A stretch of 64,000 nt of DNA from Halopseudomonas sabulinigri (lineage in GTDB: Bacteria > Pseudomonadota > Gammaproteobacteria > Pseudomonadales > Pseudomonadaceae). A program made the position numbers and the translations under genes. The stretch is from contig NZ_LT629763.1 in the NCBI RefSeq assembly GCF_900105255.1, forward strand, positions 3,792,001 through 3,856,000, in the 5' to 3' direction. Shown piece by piece: positions 18,223 to 27,604 of this stretch (the first letter of the stretch is position 1; the number at the start of each line of letters is the position of its first letter). Under the pieces are notes generated by a model. That model saw nothing but the letters and a program-made list of their open reading frames with translations. It was not told the DNA's origin and did no database searches.

Positions 18223-20160
18223 TCAGTCTCCTGGATCCATCGCCCGCCCAATCGCCAACGCCAACCCCCGCTCATCAAACGGCTTGGCCAGGGTCGGTAG
18301 TGCGCGGGCTGGCTGGTCGGTGATCTCGGCGTAGCCAGAGGCGAGGATGACGGGCAGGTTGGGGTGGCTGACCGCGAGCTGCTCCGCGAGCTGGCTACCG
18401 GTCATGTGCGGCATGGCGTGGTCAGTGATGATCAGGTCGACTTCGACGCGCACGAGCATGTCGAGCGCCTGCTGCGCTGAGAGGGCGCGCAGGGCACGGT
18501 GGCCCAGCTCTTCGAGCAGGGCGCAGGTGTTGATGAGGACCAGTTCATCGTCATCCACCACCAGTATGCGCAGGCCCTGGATAACGGGTTGGGCCGGTTG
18601 TGGCTGGTTCTGTGTGTGCACGACCTGTGGGCTGTCGGCATCGGCGACGGGCAGCCATAGTTGCACCGTGGTGCCACTGCCGGGAATGCTCTGCAACTTC
18701 AGTTTGCCGCCCAGCTGCTCGACGATGCCATGCACCATGGATAAACCCAGCCCGGTACCTTTGCCTACGCCCTTGGTGGTGAAGAAGGGGTCGATGGCTT
18801 TTTCCAGGGTGTCGGGATCCATGCCTTCGCCGGAGTCGGCGATTTCCATCAGCAGGTAGTGCTCGGACGCGGCGCTGCTCAGCGGTTTGGCGGGCAGCTG
18901 CACGGGCCGAGCGGAAATAACTATTTTGCCGCCGTCGGGCATGGCATCTCTGGCATTGAGCACCAGGTTGAGCAGGGCGGTTTCCAGCTGGTGGGCGTCG
19001 GCTTTGATGCGCGGCAGGCCGAGCTCAAAGCGGGTGTCGATGGCGATCTTGGCGCCGATGGATTGTTTGATCAGGGCGTGCATGCCCAGCACCAACTCCG
19101 GCAGGGCGATGGATTCGACCTTGAGCGATTGCCGGCGAGAGAAGGCGAGCATACGCCGGGTCATGGCTGCGCCGCGCTCGCCCGCCTGCGCGGCGTTGTC
19201 GATCAGCTCCAGCAGCGGTGAGTCTGGCAGGCGTTTGCGGATCAGGTCGAGGCTGATGAGGATGACCGTCAGCAGGTTGTTGAAGTCGTGCGCTACGCCG
19301 CCGGTGAGGCGGCCGACCGCTTCCATCTTCTGCGCTTGAAAGAGCTCTTCGCGGGTTTTCTCAAGGGCTTGCTGGGTTTCATAACGCTCGGTCACGTCGC
19401 GCGTGACCTTGGCAAACCCGGTGAGTTGGCCGTGGTCGTCGCGGATGGCGTCGATCACCACGTGGGCCATGAAGCGGGTGCCGTCCTTGCGCACGCGCCA
19501 GCCTTCTTCTTCCAGTCTGCCTTCGCGGGCGGCGAGGGCCAGGTTGGTAATCGGGCGGTTGGCGGCCTGGTCTTCTTCGGTATAGAAGCGCGAGAAATGC
19601 TGGCCGACGATTTCACTCGGGGTGTAACCCTTGATGCGCTGTGCGCCGGCGTTCCAGTTGGTAACCAGACCTTCGGGGCTGAGCAGGTAAATGGCGTAGT
19701 CGGTCACGCCCTCGATCAACAGACGCAGCTGCTCTTCACTCTGGCGCAGCGATTCTTCGGCGGCACGTTTTTCGGTCAGATCGCGGGTGACCTTGGCAAA
19801 GCCGAGCAGCTCGCCGGTGCTGGTGCGGATCGGGTCAATGATGACATGCGCCCAGAAGCGGGTGCCGTCCTTGCGTACGCGCCAGCCCTCGGTTTCAAAA
19901 CGGCCTTGTTCGGCGGCGCTGTTCAGGCCATGTTCCGGCAGCCCGGCCTCACGGTCTGCGGGGGTATAGAACTGGGCGAAGTTGCAGCCGACGATTTCGT
20001 CGGCGGTGTAGCCCTTGAAGCGCTGCGCGCCGGGGTTCCAGCTGACGACGGTGCCGTCCGGGGCGAGCATGTACACGGCGTAGTCGATAATCGCATCGAC
20101 CAGCAGGCGGTAACGTTCTTCGGCTTGCAGCGCGCGGCCGGTGGCATCGTGTGTGGTCAT
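18223..20160 (-). CDS. Hybrid sensor kinase with two duplicated PAS domains
   Basis: The 645-residue soluble kinase has two nearly alike PAS-PAC units (about 20-140 and 145-265), each ending in EEGWRVRKDGTRF-type and LTGFAKVTRD-type motifs. A HisKA domain follows with His291 in GGVAHDFNNLL, then HATPase (GKGTGLGLSMVHG) and a C-terminal receiver with Asp580 in LIITDHAMPH. There is no membrane segment or sensor other than PAS. No response-regulator gene adjoins it, so its output is unknown. The start MTTHDATG follows AGGAA; the frame is open 18 codons further. Confidence 0.92.
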   Translation of the reverse strand: MTTHDATGRALQAEERYRLLVDAIIDYAVYMLAPDGTVVSWNPGAQRFKGYTADEIVGCNFAQFYTPADREAGLPEHGLNSAAEQGRFETEGWRVRKDGTRFWAHVIIDPIRTSTGELLGFAKVTRDLTEKRAAEESLRQSEEQLRLLIEGVTDYAIYLLSPEGLVTNWNAGAQRIKGYTPSEIVGQHFSRFYTEEDQAANRPITNLALAAREGRLEEEGWRVRKDGTRFMAHVVIDAIRDDHGQLTGFAKVTRDVTERYETQQALEKTREELFQAQKMEAVGRLTGGVAHDFNNLLTVILISLDLIRKRLPDSPLLELIDNAAQAGERGAAMTRRMLAFSRRQSLKVESIALPELVLGMHALIKQSIGAKIAIDTRFELGLPRIKADAHQLETALLNLVLNARDAMPDGGKIVISARPVQLPAKPLSSAASEHYLLMEIADSGEGMDPDTLEKAIDPFFTTKGVGKGTGLGLSMVHGIVEQLGGKLKLQSIPGSGTTVQLWLPVADADSPQVVHTQNQPQPAQPVIQGLRILVVDDDELVLINTCALLEELGHRALRALSAQQALDMLVRVEVDLIITDHAMPHMTGSQLAEQLAVSHPNLPVILASGYAEITDQPARALPTLAKPFDERGLALAIGRAMDPGD

Positions 20161-20417
20161 GGTGTTCCTAGTGGAGGTGGCGCAGCCGGGCGCACAGCTG
20201 ATGCGGCCATGCACGCTGCAGAATCCGTCAGCAGATGCAGCTATTTAGCGCAATGCGCGGCCGATTGGCAATCGGGTTTTGCGGCGGATGGCATATTGAC
20301 GGGTGCCGGCAGGAGAGTGGCAGCGTTACCGAGCGTGCGCGAACCTGTGGGCGAGAAAAAGTGCAGAGGGGCAGGAGCCGTCCCACGGCAGCGCGCGGGA
20401 CGGTGTGTGGCTGTGAC

Positions 20418-22826
20418 TTACTGGCTGATTTCCGTTGTGGAGACCAGCTCGGCTTCTATCTGCTCCCGGGTGAATGGGAAGCGGTGCCACTGTTTGCCTG
20501 AATAGGCCTCGGTGTAGTCCGCGTAGTTCGGGCTGGCGGGATCGCTGGACTGGGAGTGTGAGAGCAGCGTGTAGGCGCTGACTGGTTCACCTTCCGGGAA
20601 TTCCACCACGTGCATGTAGCTGTTGCGCAGCACGGTGAAATAGCCCTCTGAGCCTTCGCCGCCAAACTGCTCGATACTCTCGCCGGGTTTCAGGTATTTC
20701 TGCACATCACCCAGCGTGGCGTTCAAGGCGATGCCGTCGTTCTGCAACGCAGCGACGGCTTCGCTGAATGCCTCCTGTACGCGGGTGCGTACGGTGCCGT
20801 TTGAGCTCAGACCTCGGGGTGTGTTAATCGGATCCGCCGCGTCAAAGGGCGTGGCATACAAGCTCAGCGCTGGGGTCGTTGCGGCCAGCTTGTTCGACAG
20901 CGTTTCCCAGAACGCGGTCCAGACGTGGGCACCACGCGCGTCCAGGTTGCCCGTATTGTCCCAGGCGGTGAGTACCTGACAGGCCTCCAGCTCAGCGCCG
21001 AGGGGCGCCGGCACGCACACTTCGGCCAGCACTTCGGTCTTGAGCAGTTCGGCGCTGTAGTTACGGCTGTTGAGCGTGATCTGGCGGATGTTTTCACTGC
21101 TGGCCTGGAAGCCGTTCAGGCCGTCAGTGCCGTTTAGTCGCTCGCGCACCAGAGTGTGGCCCATGCGGGTGCGCAGGCTCTGGGCGTAGTCTTCACGGCC
21201 GATGATGCCGGCGTAACCGGTCAGTGGCTGTTCGGGATTGCTCAGCCAGTAGCTGTCATTCATGTTGGCGACGTAGGCGGTGCTCAGCAGGCTGGGCAGG
21301 TTGCCGGGCCCGAAGGTGCCGGGCTGGGCTGAGTCGGTGTCGGTTTTCCAGTCGCAGGCAGCGCGGCTGCCATCGAGCAGTGGCAAGCCGGGCACCAGGC
21401 CCAGTACCGCCTGACCCAGGCCAGGCACCAGACAGCCGGCAAGCATGCTGTCCGGTACGTTGGGGACCACGGTGATGTCGGAATACAGCGCGCGCGCGTC
21501 ATCACGCCCGATGGCGGTGGTATTCACCCAGGGGATGCCGACGTACTCCTTGGCCTTGGCGTAGAAATCATCCAGCGACTCGGCTTGATCAAAGGCGAAG
21601 AAGTTCTGGAAGGCGCGAGTGTTCTCCAGGTTGGCGTCACGCAGGGTGTAAGCCGCTGCGCTGCTCCAGCCGGGCAAGCCCAGCCCACTGAGGTTGATCA
21701 TGGGGCCGTATTCGGAGCTGTACAGGGTGCGGGTAACGTCACTCAGGTTGCTGTCGTCGCCCATGACCTGCACGGTGATCTCGTGGGCTGTGAGGGGTTG
21801 GTCCACGCCGTCTTTTACGTAGGTGGTGGGGTCGCCGGCTTTCAGCTGCAGTTGATACAGGGTGAAGCGGCGGGCGGTAGACACGGTGTGCGCCCAGGCG
21901 ATGTTGTCGTTGAAGCCCATCAGCACCATGGGCGCGCCCATGATCGAGGCGCCGGAAATGTCCAGCTTGCCGGGCACCGTCATGTGCAATTGATAGAAAC
22001 GGTCGACGCCCAGCAGGTACCAGTGCGGGTTGGCGAACAGCAGGCTGCGGCCGGTTTCGGTACTGTCGCCACCAAAGGCCAGGGTGTTGCTGCCGATGCC
22101 TTCTTCACGGCCAACGGCGGCGCGATCGGCAACCAGTGCCTGGCTGGCCTGTGCCACCGGGGCGCTGAGCGTGCGGGCTGCGGCAGCGGCTGGCGCGGGT
22201 GGCTGTGCGCTGGTGATTTCGGTCACCCAGTTGGCGCTGCTGGCGGCCAGGTTGAGGGCGATCAGGCGGCGCAGTACGTCGTCCTCATCAATGGTCTGCA
22301 ACCACTCGGCGTTGCGGCAGTCGGCGTGACGGCCGGCGTGCTCGCCGTCCTGAATTTCCTCGACGTAGCGGCTGTAGCCGGCCGCAAAGCCGCGGGTCAG
22401 CTCCATCAGGTCGTCTGGCTGTTCCTGTTTGAAGGCGCTTACGGCCTCCTGATTGGTCAGCAGGCGGAAGAAGAAGTCGGCCTCCAGGTTGGGCGGGGTA
22501 CCGAAGGTGCCCATGGTGGCCGCCTGGGCATCGGGGCCGAAGTAGCGGGAGCGTTCGCCATTGAAGGTGACGAAAGCATCGGCGAGTACACAGAGGTTAT
22601 CTTCGGCGATGGCATAGCCGTGGCCGTAACCGGCGCCGCCCATGTCGTCTGCGGTGATGTGCGGAATGCCAAAGGTGGTGCGTTCGATGGTGGCCTTGTA
22701 GCTGGTTTGGGCGGGCGCGTCGTCGTTATCGCTGCTGCTACCGCCGATCTTGCAGGCGCTGAGGGTAACGGCGATGGCCAGCAAGCTCAGTTGGGTGAGC
22801 CTCCGGCGCTGAAATGGCAGGTGCAT
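20418..22826 (-). CDS. Lipoprotein penicillin/AHL acylase family (Ntn hydrolase)
   Basis: The 802-residue precursor matches the penicillin amidase family, which includes acyl-homoserine lactone acylases (PvdQ, QuiP). The N-terminus is a lipoprotein signal with lipobox LSAC and Cys25. The alpha region carries ERTTFGIPHITADD and YGHGYAIAEDNLCV. Autocleavage is expected just before Ser246 in GIGSNTLAFGG, giving a beta chain with the serine nucleophile; FANPHWYLLGVDRFYQLHM follows. The lipoprotein form is unusual because studied members are periplasmic. Substrate (beta-lactam, AHL or other amide) cannot be told. The downstream gene to its left is the kinase; an AraC regulator lies on its right. 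Confidence 0.88.
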   Translation of the reverse strand: MHLPFQRRRLTQLSLLAIAVTLSACKIGGSSSDNDDAPAQTSYKATIERTTFGIPHITADDMGGAGYGHGYAIAEDNLCVLADAFVTFNGERSRYFGPDAQAATMGTFGTPPNLEADFFFRLLTNQEAVSAFKQEQPDDLMELTRGFAAGYSRYVEEIQDGEHAGRHADCRNAEWLQTIDEDDVLRRLIALNLAASSANWVTEITSAQPPAPAAAAARTLSAPVAQASQALVADRAAVGREEGIGSNTLAFGGDSTETGRSLLFANPHWYLLGVDRFYQLHMTVPGKLDISGASIMGAPMVLMGFNDNIAWAHTVSTARRFTLYQLQLKAGDPTTYVKDGVDQPLTAHEITVQVMGDDSNLSDVTRTLYSSEYGPMINLSGLGLPGWSSAAAYTLRDANLENTRAFQNFFAFDQAESLDDFYAKAKEYVGIPWVNTTAIGRDDARALYSDITVVPNVPDSMLAGCLVPGLGQAVLGLVPGLPLLDGSRAACDWKTDTDSAQPGTFGPGNLPSLLSTAYVANMNDSYWLSNPEQPLTGYAGIIGREDYAQSLRTRMGHTLVRERLNGTDGLNGFQASSENIRQITLNSRNYSAELLKTEVLAEVCVPAPLGAELEACQVLTAWDNTGNLDARGAHVWTAFWETLSNKLAATTPALSLYATPFDAADPINTPRGLSSNGTVRTRVQEAFSEAVAALQNDGIALNATLGDVQKYLKPGESIEQFGGEGSEGYFTVLRNSYMHVVEFPEGEPVSAYTLLSHSQSSDPASPNYADYTEAYSGKQWHRFPFTREQIEAELVSTTEISQ

Positions 22827-22933
22827 GCTAGGTTCCTTTTATTGTTGTATTGCCACCCATTTGGGTGATCAACGGCCAGCATAGGCCAACAATGCGAATG
22901 GGAATTGAACGTAGCGGCTACCGATGCACTTTT

Positions 22934-23701
22934 TTAGAGCATGTGCACTTGCATGTTCTTGATGATGAACGAGGGCGTGAGACCGAAGAACTGGCGGATG
23001 GTGCGCGTCAGGTGCGCTGAGTCTGAGAAGCCGGCGTCGTAGGCCACCGCGCTCAGCGGCTCGCCCTGGGCAATCAACTGCACGGCGCGGCGCATGCGCG
23101 ACCACAGAATGTAGCTTTTGATGGGTATGCCCAACTTGGCGGAAAACAGGTGCGACAGCCGGTCGGCGGACAGCCCCACGTCGCTGGCCAGCTCGGCCAC
23201 TGTGCTGGTCAGCGGCAGCTCCTTTTTCACCTTCTGGGCCACATGCAGGGCGCGCATATCGAGGTTGATGGTGACCGGCTGGTAGCCGCTGATCGCGCGC
23301 GGCAGGGTGGTGGTGAGCCGGAACAGGGCGGCGCTGTCGAGTTGGCCAGCGCCAAGTCGCTGCATGGTGCTGGCGTCAATCGCGCCCGGCTGCAGAATCA
23401 CCGCGCGTACCTGATGTTCGCCCAGAAAATGGCTGAGCGCGTGGTGTTCATAGCTTTGCGGGTCAAAGTTGATCGACAGCAGGCGAGTCTGGCTGGCATC
23501 CAGCGAGCGGGCGCGATGACGGGCAATCAGCGCAGCTTGATAACGCTGCTGCTGGCCATCGGTATCACCCAGCACGAAGCCGGCGGGGTCCAGTGCTATC
23601 AGCAGGGTCACGGTGTGCCGCTGGGTGACCTCGGAGACCATGCCCGGGGTAACGTAGATAAAACGGTCGTCCCAGACGTACAAGTGATTACGGAAATGCA
23701 T
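22934..23701 (-). CDS. AraC-family transcriptional regulator
   Basis: The 255-residue protein has a variable N-terminal half and a C-terminal pair of helix-turn-helices: STVAELASDVGLSADRLSHLFSAKLG and LSAVAYDAGFSDSAHLTRTIRQFFGLTPS. This is the AraC/XylS signature. It lies 107 bp upstream of the acylase gene in the same direction, which suggests, but does not prove, that it controls it. AGGAG precedes the chosen ATG; a 32-codon extension upstream is open but not homologous. Confidence 0.9.
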   Translation of the reverse strand: MHFRNHLYVWDDRFIYVTPGMVSEVTQRHTVTLLIALDPAGFVLGDTDGQQQRYQAALIARHRARSLDASQTRLLSINFDPQSYEHHALSHFLGEHQVRAVILQPGAIDASTMQRLGAGQLDSAALFRLTTTLPRAISGYQPVTINLDMRALHVAQKVKKELPLTSTVAELASDVGLSADRLSHLFSAKLGIPIKSYILWSRMRRAVQLIAQGEPLSAVAYDAGFSDSAHLTRTIRQFFGLTPSFIIKNMQVHML

Positions 23702-23937
23702 AGATCCGTTGCTCCTGCAGGCACTCGACGGCGGTGCCGATTCCTTTTTCCTGTTGATCCCTGTTGGCCGCTCTGTTGGCCGCACCGTGCAATCCAAACG
23801 CTTGAGTGCTGTCTGGCCGGTCTGAAAGCATACTCGCCGGTTGACGTATACGGCAATCTACAGGGCCCAGTCCAGGGATGTGAACCGGCGTGCCTGGCAC
23901 GAGGCGACTGGCGCCTCGTTGTGTAAAAGTGAGCGGG

Positions 23938-24954
23938 TTACTGGTTCAGTTGTGCCAGCCCTTTCAGCAAGGCTGCATGAAACTGCTCTGGCGCCTCCAC
24001 CTGCGGTGAATGCCCCAGTTCGGGGAACTCGACCAGGCTCGCATTGGGAATCGCCTCGGCGGTGGTGCGGCCCAGTTGCGGGTAGTGGCCCAGTTGCTCG
24101 GCGAGGGCTTCGGGCGCGCGGTTGGCACCGGGGGCGGTGCGGTCCTTGCCGCCAATCAGCAGCAGCGTGGGCGCCTGAATGTTCGGGAACTCATGCACCA
24201 CCGGCTGGGTAAACAGCATCTCGGCAGTCTGCGCCTGATTCCAGGCGACGATCTCCTTGCCGGGGCCTGCGTACATGCCGTAGGCCATCTCGACCCAGCG
24301 GTCGTACTCGGGCTTCCATTCACCGTTGTAGTAGAACTTCAACTGGTAGTTCTTGATGCCTTCGTAGGTGGTCTTCAGTTGGGCGCGATAGAGCCGGTCG
24401 ATGGTCGCGTAGGGCACGCCTTTCTGCTGCCAATCCTCCAGGCCAATCGGGTTGGCCAGCACCAGTTGCTCTGTATGTTCCGGGAACTGCAAGGCATAGC
24501 GCGCCGCCAGCATGCCGCCCATGGAATGGCCGATGACAGTGACCTTATGCGCGCCCAAGTGCTCCAGCAACTCACGGGTGTTCTCGGCCAGCTGCGCGAA
24601 GCTGAACTGATAACCACGTGGTTTGCTGGAGCTGCAAAAGCCAATCTGGTCCGGGGCGATAACCCGATAACCCGCCTCGCTCAGCACCTTGATGCTCTGC
24701 TCCCAGGTGGCACCGCAGAAGTTTTTGCCGTGCAGTAGCACCACCGTACGGTCATTGGCTTCACCCGTCGGTTTGACGTCCATGTAGGCCATTTCCAGCT
24801 CTTGCTGCTGGGAGGTAAAGGCAAATCGTTCGACGGGGTAGGGGTATTCAAAGCCCTGCAGCTGCGGCCCGTAGTTGACGGCTGCATTGGCTGGCAAGCT
24901 GGCAAAGGGCTGCAGCAGGCTGGCGCAGGCGGTAAGGATGACGGTTTTTTTCAC
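23938..24954 (-). CDS. Secreted alpha/beta hydrolase
   Basis: The 338-residue protein has a signal peptide (MKKTVILTACASLLQPFASLP, cut near ANAAV) and a classic alpha/beta hydrolase triad: Ser144 in IGHSMGG, Asp271 in GGKDRTAP and His315 in ELGHSPQ. The oxyanion segment is LLHGKNFCG. Substrate is unknown; this subgroup is often annotated as an alpha/beta hydrolase of the haloalkane dehalogenase/epoxide hydrolase-like type, but no Asp nucleophile is present. The gene stands alone between the AraC gene and the PAP2 lipoprotein gene. Confidence 0.9.
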   Translation of the reverse strand: MKKTVILTACASLLQPFASLPANAAVNYGPQLQGFEYPYPVERFAFTSQQQELEMAYMDVKPTGEANDRTVVLLHGKNFCGATWEQSIKVLSEAGYRVIAPDQIGFCSSSKPRGYQFSFAQLAENTRELLEHLGAHKVTVIGHSMGGMLAARYALQFPEHTEQLVLANPIGLEDWQQKGVPYATIDRLYRAQLKTTYEGIKNYQLKFYYNGEWKPEYDRWVEMAYGMYAGPGKEIVAWNQAQTAEMLFTQPVVHEFPNIQAPTLLLIGGKDRTAPGANRAPEALAEQLGHYPQLGRTTAEAIPNASLVEFPELGHSPQVEAPEQFHAALLKGLAQLNQ

Positions 24955-25161
24955 GTGGCACTCCTGGCTTGATCAACGACGTCCCGATGCTACTTCAGCT
25001 GGTGCTAAGCCGCGAGGTAGAAGGGTCAAGGCTTAGGAGTATAGCAATGGGTCACGGCGCTGGCGGTGCCGGTAAGTGTCCGGATGTGACTTGGCAGGCA
25101 GAATGGTTTAACTGATCTGAGGCAAGTAGCGCCCGGTCTTTTCGAGGTGGCAGAGAGCTTG

Positions 25162-25191
25162 GCGCTGACGGCGTAGATACGCCGTCAGCGC
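25162..25191. terminator. Perfect hairpin downstream of the PAP2 lipoprotein gene
   Basis: A 14-bp perfect inverted repeat (GCGCTGACGGCGTA against TACGCCGTCAGCGC) with a 2-nt spacer begins 13 bp past the stop codon of the PAP2 gene. There is no T-tract on either strand. It probably ends or stabilises the transcript, but a protein-binding site is possible. Confidence 0.65.
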
Positions 25192-25204
25192 TTGTGGGTT
25201 GCGC

Positions 25205-27328
25205 TTATTGAATAACCGCAGTCACTCGGTTGTTACTGTAGGTGACCTCTACCGCTACGTCAGAATCGACGCTGTCGAAGGTACCACTGAGGCTTCCGGC
25301 GGTCAGCAGCACGATCTCGCTGCCGCTGGCCGGGGTGTAGCCCTCGAAGCCGAGCTGCAGTTCGCCGCCGTCGATATACAAGGTGTCAGCCACGCTGACC
25401 TGCGGTGAGGCTTCTTCCACGGCGAGCTTGAGGGTGCCGCCTTCCAGGGTCAGGTTGCCCTGCAATGCCAGCGCGCCGTCCACATCAACCAATACGCTAC
25501 CCTCTTCTATATACAGGTCACCGGTACCTAAGGCCGCCGCTGACGCCGCTTCCAGCACGCCGCCCTGTACCAGGGTGCCGCCGCTGTAAGTGTTGTCGCC
25601 GGTCAGGGTCAGGTGGCCAGTACCGGTTTTGGTCAGCAGGCCTTCACCGCTGATGTCGTTTCTCCACCAGTCCTGCGCATTAAAGCCGCCCTGGCTGGCA
25701 TCCATCTCGACGGTCACATCACCGAGGAAGGCGCCATAACCATCAGCTGCGGTGACCAGATCAAGGCGGCCCCAACCATTGGTACCATCGAGCAGCGGGT
25801 AACCCGAATCGATGGAAGTGGTGTAGAGCACAGCGCGGCGCTGCTCGGCACTCAGGTAGGGCTGACGGCTGGCCAGCAGCGCCTCGGCAGCCTCCGGCAC
25901 GATCGGGTCCTGCCCCGCCTTGGACTCGTCCTGCGGCAAACCGTAGGTCATGCGGAAGCGGTACTGCTCCTTGTTCAGCGCGTGATCATCGTACTGGCTG
26001 GTGTTATACACCTGGGTATTGATCATGCTGCCATCAATCAAACCCGCTTCATTCGTCACCGGCTGGTGGGCGAAGCTGTACAGGTCGGTACCTTGCTGCT
26101 CGGCCAGGCGGCCGAAGAAATCCTGCGCCTGGTTGTAGGCCGCCGTGGCCTCATCAAGCAGGGCAGGCTGGGCCAGGGCATAACTGGCGACCATCATCGC
26201 GTGGATGCGGCCACCGATCACATCGACCGGCGAGTGCATGCCCGCGACGATGCGGTTTTCACCGAGCTGCGAGCCGCGGGTGAGCATTTCCGAGTAGCGC
26301 TGTGGCAGCGCATAGGCGTAGGCCATGGCGGCAAGATAGCCGGCGTTGGTGTGACCGCTCGGGTAGCCGCCGTCCTTGCGGCGGTTTTCGCCGTTCTCGG
26401 TGTACAGGCCCTTGTCGTGATCACCGGTGCTATGCGGGCGCTGCGCGCAGGTCAGACCGGGTACCAGCTTCACGCTGGTGGTGTACTGGTCGGTCAGCTG
26501 GACCGTCAGGTTGCCATCGACGTCGTAGCAGTTGTGATTGGCGGTGCCGAGGAAGTCGATGGCGCCGGTATCGGTCATGCGCCAGGGGCGCGGGGTCGAG
26601 AAAATATACTTGGCGGCATTGGTGGAGGCGGGTGAGCGCTGGCGGAAGGCGTCCACCAGTGTAACCACGGCGCCCAGCTCGGAGGTCTTGCTGCCGGCCC
26701 AGGCGATGCCATCGTTGTTGCCGGAGCCGAAGTTCACGTCTTGCAGTACCTGATTTACCGTCGGCACCGGCACATCAACGTAGGCGCCAGAACTGGCCAC
26801 ATAGGCTTCGGTGAGCGGGCCATAGCCGTCGATCACGCTGTAGTTCTTGGAGCGCACATCATCCAGAAAGGCCTGAATGGCCTGTTCGTCGCTACGCTCG
26901 TTGGTAACGTCGATCACGTAGCCAATATTGGCCTGCCAAGCCTCGGCGTTGACGATGGGGTCGTCCAGATAATCGTCCGGGCCATTACCCGAGGCGCCTT
27001 GCTGGTAGCTGTCTGCGGTGCCTTTCCAGATCTGATTGATATCGCGCAGCAGGTAGGCGATGGGGTTATCGTTCAGCACCCAGCGCAGGGTGCCATCGGC
27101 GTTGTTTTCTGCGTTAACGATGACCGGCGCCGGGTAGGCCACTTCAGGCACAGCAACCGTTTGCGCGTTGCCAAGGCCAGCCGGTTTGGCCGGTTTTTCG
27201 ATAACAGGATTGCCAGCGGAGTCGTCTTTATCGGAGCTGCCGTCGTTGCAGCCGGCCAGGGCCAGCGCAATGGCGGCTGCCAGCGCCAGGCGCATCGGCA
27301 GCGTGGTCGCTTGGGGATAAGAATTCAT
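25205..27328 (-). CDS. PAP2 phosphatase lipoprotein with autotransporter-type repeat
   Basis: The 707-residue protein begins with a lipoprotein signal (LALAGC, Cys27). Its core is a PAP2/acid phosphatase: KX6RP (K240-RP248 in KYIFSTPRP), PSGH ending at His326, and RX5HX3D with His365. A C-terminal region (about 550-707) is a beta-rich autotransporter-associated repeat, starting GEGLLTKTGTGHLTLTGDN, TYSGGTLVQGGVLEA. No C-terminal beta barrel follows, so secretion is by lipoprotein sorting rather than self-transport. Predicted to be outer-membrane or periplasmic, acting on phosphate esters. An alternative start at MRLALAAA would still give the lipobox. Confidence 0.9.
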   Translation of the reverse strand: MNSYPQATTLPMRLALAAAIALALAGCNDGSSDKDDSAGNPVIEKPAKPAGLGNAQTVAVPEVAYPAPVIVNAENNADGTLRWVLNDNPIAYLLRDINQIWKGTADSYQQGASGNGPDDYLDDPIVNAEAWQANIGYVIDVTNERSDEQAIQAFLDDVRSKNYSVIDGYGPLTEAYVASSGAYVDVPVPTVNQVLQDVNFGSGNNDGIAWAGSKTSELGAVVTLVDAFRQRSPASTNAAKYIFSTPRPWRMTDTGAIDFLGTANHNCYDVDGNLTVQLTDQYTTSVKLVPGLTCAQRPHSTGDHDKGLYTENGENRRKDGGYPSGHTNAGYLAAMAYAYALPQRYSEMLTRGSQLGENRIVAGMHSPVDVIGGRIHAMMVASYALAQPALLDEATAAYNQAQDFFGRLAEQQGTDLYSFAHQPVTNEAGLIDGSMINTQVYNTSQYDDHALNKEQYRFRMTYGLPQDESKAGQDPIVPEAAEALLASRQPYLSAEQRRAVLYTTSIDSGYPLLDGTNGWGRLDLVTAADGYGAFLGDVTVEMDASQGGFNAQDWWRNDISGEGLLTKTGTGHLTLTGDNTYSGGTLVQGGVLEAASAAALGTGDLYIEEGSVLVDVDGALALQGNLTLEGGTLKLAVEEASPQVSVADTLYIDGGELQLGFEGYTPASGSEIVLLTAGSLSGTFDSVDSDVAVEVTYSNNRVTAVIQ

Positions 27329-27604
27329 TCGGTTCTCGCTTCGTTGTGGGTAGTCAGAAAAGGGAACTACCGGGCGAGAAGGAACACTGTGGGGGAAAAC
27401 CAGCCCGCCCGGCGCGAGTGAGGATAGTGGCGGGGTGTGACGTTCCTGTTGCAGCGAGTGATTTTCATTTGCGCTGTGTAGGGTTCTGCAGTGCCCGTTC
27501 TAGAGCTGTTGGTCGGGGTAGGGTAAGTAGTTGGAGGTGTACAGCGAGAACAGCATGAGTGCGTTGAGTAAGCCTGCTCATGGCGCTTGAGCGTCAGTGC
27601 GACT

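Noticed and set aside
20378..20403. 7-bp inverted repeat after the acylase gene
   Set aside because: The stem is short, the loop long (12 nt) and no T-tract follows, so it is not called a terminator.
21585..22868. Plus-strand frame of 427 codons opposite the acylase gene
   Set aside because: It has no ribosome site and no family resemblance, and opposes a gene with a complete catalytic site.
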